Positions 60,211 through 64,000 of a stretch of DNA of 64,000 bases are shown in pieces; the stretch's first letter is position 1; every line of letters begins with the position of its first letter. The notes beneath the pieces were generated by a model. That model was not told the DNA's origin and searched no databases. It saw only the letters and a list, made by a program, of their open reading frames with translations. The position numbers were made by a program, and so were the translations under genes. This DNA is from DASUPK01 sp963743575 (GTDB lineage: Bacteria > Actinomycetota > Thermoleophilia > Solirubrobacterales > 70-9). The DNA is taken from assembly GCA_963743575.1 (NCBI GenBank), contig CAVUQC010000007.1:1426001-1490000 (forward strand), in the 5' to 3' direction.

Positions 60211-61019
60211 GCGGCAGGGGCACCAACCCGCCGGAGCACTCGCCGCGCAGGTTCGGCCAGAACTTTCTCGCCGACCCCAACCTGCTGGACGTGATCGTCA
60301 GGGAGGCGGAGCTGAGCCCGGAGGATGTCGTGCTCGAGGTGGGGGGTGGCGGAGGCGCCCTGACCGAGCGGGTCGCGCCGGGCGTGCGCCGGCTTCACGT
60401 GATCGAGATGGACGAGCGCCTCCGGGAACAGCTCGAGCCGCTGGCGAATGAGCTCGGTGACGTGGACCTGGTCTGGGGGGACGCAATGAAGGTCGACCTC
60501 GGGCGTCTCGCGCCCGCCCCGACCAAGGTGGTGGCAAACCTTCCCTACTCGATCGCGACGCCGCTGCTGATCAGGACGATCGCGGAGCTTCCGTCGATCG
60601 AGAGCTGGTTGGTGATGGTCCAGCGGGAGATCGCTGACCGGCTCCGCGCGCAATCGGGCACGCGCGAGTACGGCTCGCCGAGCGTCCTCGTTCAGCTCGC
60701 CTGCGAGGCGACGATGCTCCGCACGGTCGACCCGGCCGTGTTCGTGCCCAGACCGCGGGTCGAGTCGGCCCTGGTGCGATTGCGCCGGAGGAGCGCCGGT
60801 GCGTCGGAGGATCTGGCCGCCCTGGTCCGACTCGCCTTCGCTCACCGCCGGAAGTCTCTCGCCCGCTCGCTGGAGCTCGCTCGCGCCGGAAGCCTGCAGC
60901 CGGCCCGGGCCGCGCTCGACGCGATCGGCAAGCCGGCGGATGCCCGCGCCGAGGCGTTGTCTCCGGAGGAGTTCCAGCGCTTCGGTGAGGCACTGGCGGA
61001 ACGGGGTGGTTGCCCATGA
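60207..61019 (+). CDS. rsmA: 16S rRNA (adenine1518-N6/adenine1519-N6)-dimethyltransferase
   Basis: 270 residues. HSPRRFGQNFLADPNLLD at the N-terminus, SAM-binding EVGGGGGALTE, and the catalytic NLPYSI are diagnostic of KsgA/RsmA. It dimethylates two adenines near the 3' end of 16S rRNA. The start is GTG at 60207, overlapping the tatD stop by four bases, and its stop overlaps the ispE start in ATGA. The tatD-rsmA-ispE order is conserved widely, which supports the calls. Confidence 0.95.
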   Translation: MSGRGTNPPEHSPRRFGQNFLADPNLLDVIVREAELSPEDVVLEVGGGGGALTERVAPGVRRLHVIEMDERLREQLEPLANELGDVDLVWGDAMKVDLGRLAPAPTKVVANLPYSIATPLLIRTIAELPSIESWLVMVQREIADRLRAQSGTREYGSPSVLVQLACEATMLRTVDPAVFVPRPRVESALVRLRRRSAGASEDLAALVRLAFAHRRKSLARSLELARAGSLQPARAALDAIGKPADARAEALSPEEFQRFGEALAERGGCP

Positions 61020-61870
61020 GCGTCGCCGAGATGCCGGGGACGATGCTCGCGCCCGCGAAGCTCAACCTCTGCCTCTACGTCGGCCCGAAGCGCGATGACG
61101 GCCTGCACGAGATCCGCTCGCTGTTCGAGCCGCTCGAGCTGGCGGATGAGCTGAAGCTGACGGAAGCCGATTCCGACGAGGTGATCATCGAGGGCATCGA
61201 GGGCCCGGACCTGACCGCGAAGGCGCTCGCCGCTCTGCGGAGCAACGGCTGGCAGGGGCCGCCACTCCGGATCGAGGTGACCAAGCGAGTCCCGGTGGCG
61301 GCAGGGCTCGGGGGCGGGAGCGCTGATGCCGCCGCGGTTCTGCGGCTCGCTCGGGGCGCGGTGGAGGGGTTGCGCTCGATCGCGGCCGAGATCGGAGCGG
61401 ACGTCCCGTCGCAGCTCCAGCCGCGCGCCTGCCTCGTCGCCGGAGCCGGCGAGGTGATCGAGCCCGTTCCGCCGTCCGCGGAGCACGGCGTGGTGCTGAT
61501 CCCGCAGCCCGACGGGCTGGCGACCGCCGGGGTCTACGCCGAGGCGGACCGCCTGGGCACGCCACGCGGTGAATCCGAGCTGGAGGCGATCCGGCGACAG
61601 CTCCGCGACGCGGTCGAGGGGGGTGGGTCCCCACTCGACTATCGCGAGCATCTCGTGAACGACCTGCAGCCCGCGGCGATCTCGCTGCGGCCCGAGATCG
61701 AGGACGCCCTCACCTCGCTCGAGGGCGCCGGGGCGGCGCATGCGATGGTGACCGGCTCCGGTCCGACAGCGTTCGGCCTCTACCCGACGGTGGACGCCGC
61801 GCTGGCGGCGGCGGAGACTCTGCGCGGGAGCTTTCCCGCGGCGATCGCGACGGCTCCCCTGGCCGGATGA
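61016..61870 (+). CDS. ispE: 4-diphosphocytidyl-2-C-methyl-D-erythritol kinase
   Basis: 284 residues of the GHMP kinase family. APAKLNLCLYVGPKRDDGLHEIRSLFEPL at the N-terminus and the ATP-binding PVAAGLGGGSADAAAVLRL are typical of IspE, as is the late GSGPTAFGLYP. It phosphorylates CDP-methylerythritol in the MEP isoprenoid pathway. The ATG at 61016 overlaps the rsmA stop; a TTG six bases earlier is possible. Its own stop overlaps the next start in ATGA. Confidence 0.94.
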   Translation: MSVAEMPGTMLAPAKLNLCLYVGPKRDDGLHEIRSLFEPLELADELKLTEADSDEVIIEGIEGPDLTAKALAALRSNGWQGPPLRIEVTKRVPVAAGLGGGSADAAAVLRLARGAVEGLRSIAAEIGADVPSQLQPRACLVAGAGEVIEPVPPSAEHGVVLIPQPDGLATAGVYAEADRLGTPRGESELEAIRRQLRDAVEGGGSPLDYREHLVNDLQPAAISLRPEIEDALTSLEGAGAAHAMVTGSGPTAFGLYPTVDAALAAAETLRGSFPAAIATAPLAG

Positions 61871-63390
61871 GCGGCTCTCGCATCAGCTGGAAGTGGGTCC
61901 GCCGCGGGTTGCTGGCGGCCGCCATCGCCGCCTTCTTCGTGTTCCGGGGGGACCTGCCGCACATCGACCTCGAGGGTGCGATCCAGGATCTCTCGAAGGG
62001 GCTGGGAGCCTGGACCTATCTCCTGGTCGGCGCGCTCGCCTTCCTGGAGACCGGAGCGTTCGTCGGGCTGATCGCGCCGGGGGAGTTCACCGTGATGCTC
62101 GGCGGGGCGGTGGCGGGCCAGGGCGACATTTCGCTTCCCGTGATCCTGGCGATCACCTGGGCCTGCGCCTTCGCCGGGGACTCGCTGAGCTTCATGCTCG
62201 GTGCGAGGCTCGGCAGGGACTTCCTCGTCCGGCACGGCAAGCGCTTCCGGATCACCGAGGATCGCCTGAAGCAGGTGGAGGGCTACTTCTCCCGCTACGG
62301 AGGGCGGACGATCCTGATCGGGCGCTTCATCGGGTTGGTCCGCGCGCTCGCCCCGTTCATCGCCGGGAGCAGCAAGATGCCGTACCGGAACTTCGCCCCC
62401 TTCAGCATCCTGGGCACCGGCCTCTGGTCGGCCGGACTGATCCTGATCGGCTACTTCTTCGCACAGAGTCTCGACACCGTCACCAACATCGTCGGGAAGG
62501 GCCTCTTCGTCTTCGCGATCGTCGTCGGAATCGGTGTGGGGCTGTTCCTGGCCTACCGCTTCCTGCGCGAGCCGGAGAATCGCGGCAAGGTCGCGGCCGA
62601 GATGGAGAAGCGCCGGGCCCTGCGGCCGCTGCTGGAGCTGGGCAGGCGGCTGCGGCCACAGTTCGCCTTCCTCGGCCGCCGGCTCACCCCGGGGGGTCTC
62701 GGCCTCGAGTTCACGTCGCTGCTCGCCGCGCTCTCGATAGGGCTGTTCGTCGTGATCGCCTACTGGAGCGTGGTCTCCGGTGATCCGGGCCCGACTCCCG
62801 GCGATCAGACCGCGCTCAACGTGGCGCATGACCTGCAGGCGGCATGGCTGACGAGCGCGGCCAAGGAACTCACCCATCTCGGCTCCGGCTGGGTGACCTG
62901 GCCCCTGGCCGCCCTCGCGGCGGTGGCCCTGGCCACGACGCGGCGCTGGCTGGAGTTCTGGGTGCTGGTCTCGGGGATGGTTGCGATCATCCTGCTCGTC
63001 CACGGGATCAAGGCCTGGACCGACCGGCCCCGCCCACCGGATCCGCTCGTCTCTGCGGCTGGCTCGGCCTTCCCGAGCGCTCACGCGGCCTATTCCACGC
63101 TGTACGTCTGGCTGTCGGTCACCCTCGCGCTGCGGCTTGCCCCGGGGGTCACGAAGCGCGGCCTGATGATCTCGGCCGGCGTCCTGGTCGCAGTGATCGT
63201 CGGCCTGACGCGCGTCTATCTACGGGTGCACTGGTTCAGCGATGTGACCTCCGGATGGGCCCTGGGGCTCTCCTGTTTTGCGGCCGCCGCGATCGTCGCG
63301 CTGATCCTCGACTACATCCGCCACAATCCCCGGCGTCATGAACGGGCCCACCAGCTCGATCCTGGCGCCGGTGCTGGCGCTGGGCACTGA
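61867..63390 (+). CDS. DedA-PAP2 fusion membrane protein
   Basis: 507 residues. The N-terminal ~215 are a DedA/VTT domain: FLETGAFVGLIAPGEFTVMLGG, GDSLSFMLGARLGRDF, and GRFIGLVRALAPFIAGSSKMPYRNF spread over ~60-180. From ~280 a PAP2 phosphatase domain follows with KAWTDRPRPP (motif 1), SAFPSAHAAYS (motif 2, PSAH for PSGH) and TRVYLRVHWFSDVTSG (motif 3). About ten membrane helices in all. DedA proteins flip undecaprenyl phosphate or phospholipids and PAP2 enzymes dephosphorylate lipid pyrophosphates, so the fusion could recycle polyprenyl carriers, which fits its position after ispE. It overlaps ispE by four bases. Confidence 0.9.
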   Translation: MSGSRISWKWVRRGLLAAAIAAFFVFRGDLPHIDLEGAIQDLSKGLGAWTYLLVGALAFLETGAFVGLIAPGEFTVMLGGAVAGQGDISLPVILAITWACAFAGDSLSFMLGARLGRDFLVRHGKRFRITEDRLKQVEGYFSRYGGRTILIGRFIGLVRALAPFIAGSSKMPYRNFAPFSILGTGLWSAGLILIGYFFAQSLDTVTNIVGKGLFVFAIVVGIGVGLFLAYRFLREPENRGKVAAEMEKRRALRPLLELGRRLRPQFAFLGRRLTPGGLGLEFTSLLAALSIGLFVVIAYWSVVSGDPGPTPGDQTALNVAHDLQAAWLTSAAKELTHLGSGWVTWPLAALAAVALATTRRWLEFWVLVSGMVAIILLVHGIKAWTDRPRPPDPLVSAAGSAFPSAHAAYSTLYVWLSVTLALRLAPGVTKRGLMISAGVLVAVIVGLTRVYLRVHWFSDVTSGWALGLSCFAAAAIVALILDYIRHNPRRHERAHQLDPGAGAGAGH

Positions 63391-63601
63391 GTACTACCTC
63401 TTCGGCGTCGCCGGACTGCTGACGATCTCCGTATTCGTCGGGTTGATCCTCGCGCCGGCGCTGGGGTCGTACGGGCGCGCCTGGGAGAAGATCGTGGCCG
63501 GCTTCCTCTCGCTCTTCGTGCTGGCCGCGCTGGTGCTGATCGGCCTGGTGCTCGGCGTCGTGATCTTCCTGAACTGGGACAAGATCAGCACCTGGATCTA
63601 G
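63338..63601 (+). CDS. Small membrane protein overlapping DedA-PAP2
   Basis: 87 residues with two hydrophobic segments (YYLFGVAGLLTISVFVGLIL and IVAGFLSLFVLAALVLIGLVLGVVIFL, the second long). It starts within the 3' end of the DedA-PAP2 gene, overlapping by 53 bases in another frame, and ends 10 bases before a long palindrome. No family recognised. It is the last gene of the tatD-rsmA-ispE-dedA/PAP2 chain and may be a partner of the membrane enzyme. The membrane pattern supports a real gene. Confidence 0.75.
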   Translation: MNGPTSSILAPVLALGTEYYLFGVAGLLTISVFVGLILAPALGSYGRAWEKIVAGFLSLFVLAALVLIGLVLGVVIFLNWDKISTWI

Positions 63602-63611
63602 GGGGCCTCTC

Positions 63612-63646
63612 GGTGAGTTGTTCCGGCATATCCGGAAGAACTCACC
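63612..63646. repeat. 35-nt palindrome, second copy
   Basis: GGTGAGTTGTTCCGG (63612-63626), a five-base loop and CCGGAAGAACTCACC (63632-63646), one mismatch in the stem. It differs from 55657-55691 at only five positions by eye and lies ten bases after a gene end in both cases. Confidence 0.85.
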
Positions 63647-63683
63647 AAGCCATCGACAGATGCCGCTGGGAGAAGCCGCAACT

Positions 63684-63704
63684 GCCGCTTCTCGTCCAAA
63701 GCGG
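63684..63704. repeat. 21-nt hairpin repeat, copy 2
   Basis: Identical to 45991-46011. Here it directly abuts the stop of the minus-strand SnoaL-like gene, where its CCGCTT/AAGCGG arms could act as a transcript end. Confidence 0.7.
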
Positions 63705-64000
63705 CTATTCCGAGAACCCTGCGGCTTCGAGCGCTTCCTTCTCCGTGCTGAAGATTTGCCACCAGACGCACTTCCCTCGCTGCCACCTGCTTGCGTTCCA
63801 GACTGTGTCCTCGAAGGGCAGGTCGCTTCCCGCACCGTGGCCCAGAGCGCGAAGGGCCCCGAGGACCAAGTCTCCGTGGTCACGTGTCTCGACAATCTCG
63901 ACCTCGTAGTCGGGGAAGACGTCGAACCAGCTCTCCCACCAGCGGCGGATTCCGTCGTGCCCGTGCAAGCCGCCCTCCACGGCGACGATCCGCGAGACGG
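63705..64000 (-). CDS. SnoaL/NTF2-like protein (5' end outside window)
   Basis: About 98 residues are visible, open to the window edge. HDGIRRWWESWFDVFPDYEVEIVETRDHGDLVLG, spread over the middle, is a SnoaL-like/NTF2 fold segment, with FEDTVWNASRWQRGKCVWWQIF as the final beta strands. It is the C-terminal two-thirds of a typical ~130-residue protein. An in-frame GTG at 63980 is less likely to be the true start because the frame remains open and protein-like upstream. Such domains are isomerases, hydrolases or binding proteins. Confidence 0.72.
   Translation of the reverse strand, partial: VSRIVAVEGGLHGHDGIRRWWESWFDVFPDYEVEIVETRDHGDLVLGALRALGHGAGSDLPFEDTVWNASRWQRGKCVWWQIFSTEKEALEAAGFSE

Overview
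The window is GC-rich, densely coded actinobacterial-type chromosome. I place it in Actinomycetota, most likely class Thermoleophilia (order Solirubrobacterales). The reasons are six secreted proteins ending in a lysine-rich, cysteine-containing tail, frequent GTG/TTG starts, many starts that look leaderless, and a RemA-like protein next to metG. This placement is inferred from family knowledge, not from a database search. I found no rRNA, tRNA or CRISPR array, and no transposase or integrase gene.

Layout. 1-9.3 kb: the 3' end of a secreted K/C-tail protein, an ABC-2 exporter pair, aspartate kinase (with an internal beta-subunit start) and aspartate-semialdehyde dehydrogenase, an SDR oxidoreductase, a secreted phosphoesterase with a basic tail, a CPA1 antiporter and a SHOCT membrane protein. 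9.3-13.2 kb: an anchorless succinate dehydrogenase operon read sdhA-sdhB-CCG subunit. 13.2-21.5 kb: a surface/secretome island with four K/C-tail proteins (small exoprotein; Vgb-type propeller plus P-domain; P-domain protein; beta-helix/RTX mosaic), with a site-2 protease and an M28 peptidase embedded. 21.6-29.1 kb: small redox enzymes, an AidB-like acyl-CoA dehydrogenase with its TetR repressor and operator, and a cyclic-nucleotide pair (stand-alone cNMP-binding protein tail-to-tail with a cyclase/ATPase/TPR protein). 29.2-32.4 kb: icd and mdh, separated by a DUF559-type gene bracketed by two related 39-nt hairpins. 32.4-36 kb: a putative nucleoid-type DNA-binding protein, 2-hydroxyacid dehydrogenase, fatty-acid hydroxylase, a Cys-rich small protein and an MBL hydrolase. 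36-39 kb: hsp20-lon. 39-49.5 kb: sugar porter, MBL hydrolase, TetR-thioesterase, an alpha-L-rhamnosidase-like enzyme, SHOCT protein, an R2lox-like oxidase fused to an SCP2 domain with a divergent TetR, and an MFS permease. 49.5-64 kb: housekeeping (glyS, glucokinase-type ROK, rsmI, remA-like, metG, tatD-rsmA-ispE), cell-envelope genes (LCP ligase, DedA-PAP2 fusion), a trypsin-like protease and several broken genes.

Four repeat classes sit between genes: GGGGTCAGACCCC-type palindromes; an 82-97 nt multi-hairpin repeat (three copies); 35-39 nt palindromes at convergent gene ends (three copies); and the 39-nt hairpin pair around the DUF559 gene.

Most interesting points: the C-terminal lysine/cysteine tail as a possible surface-retention signal, the widespread TANNNT-N6-9-start (leaderless) arrangement, the hairpin-bounded DUF559 cassette between icd and mdh, and the multi-hairpin repeat that supplies the C-termini and stop codons of two unrelated proteins. 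Two genes carry probable single-base frameshifts, which could be real decay or sequencing error.
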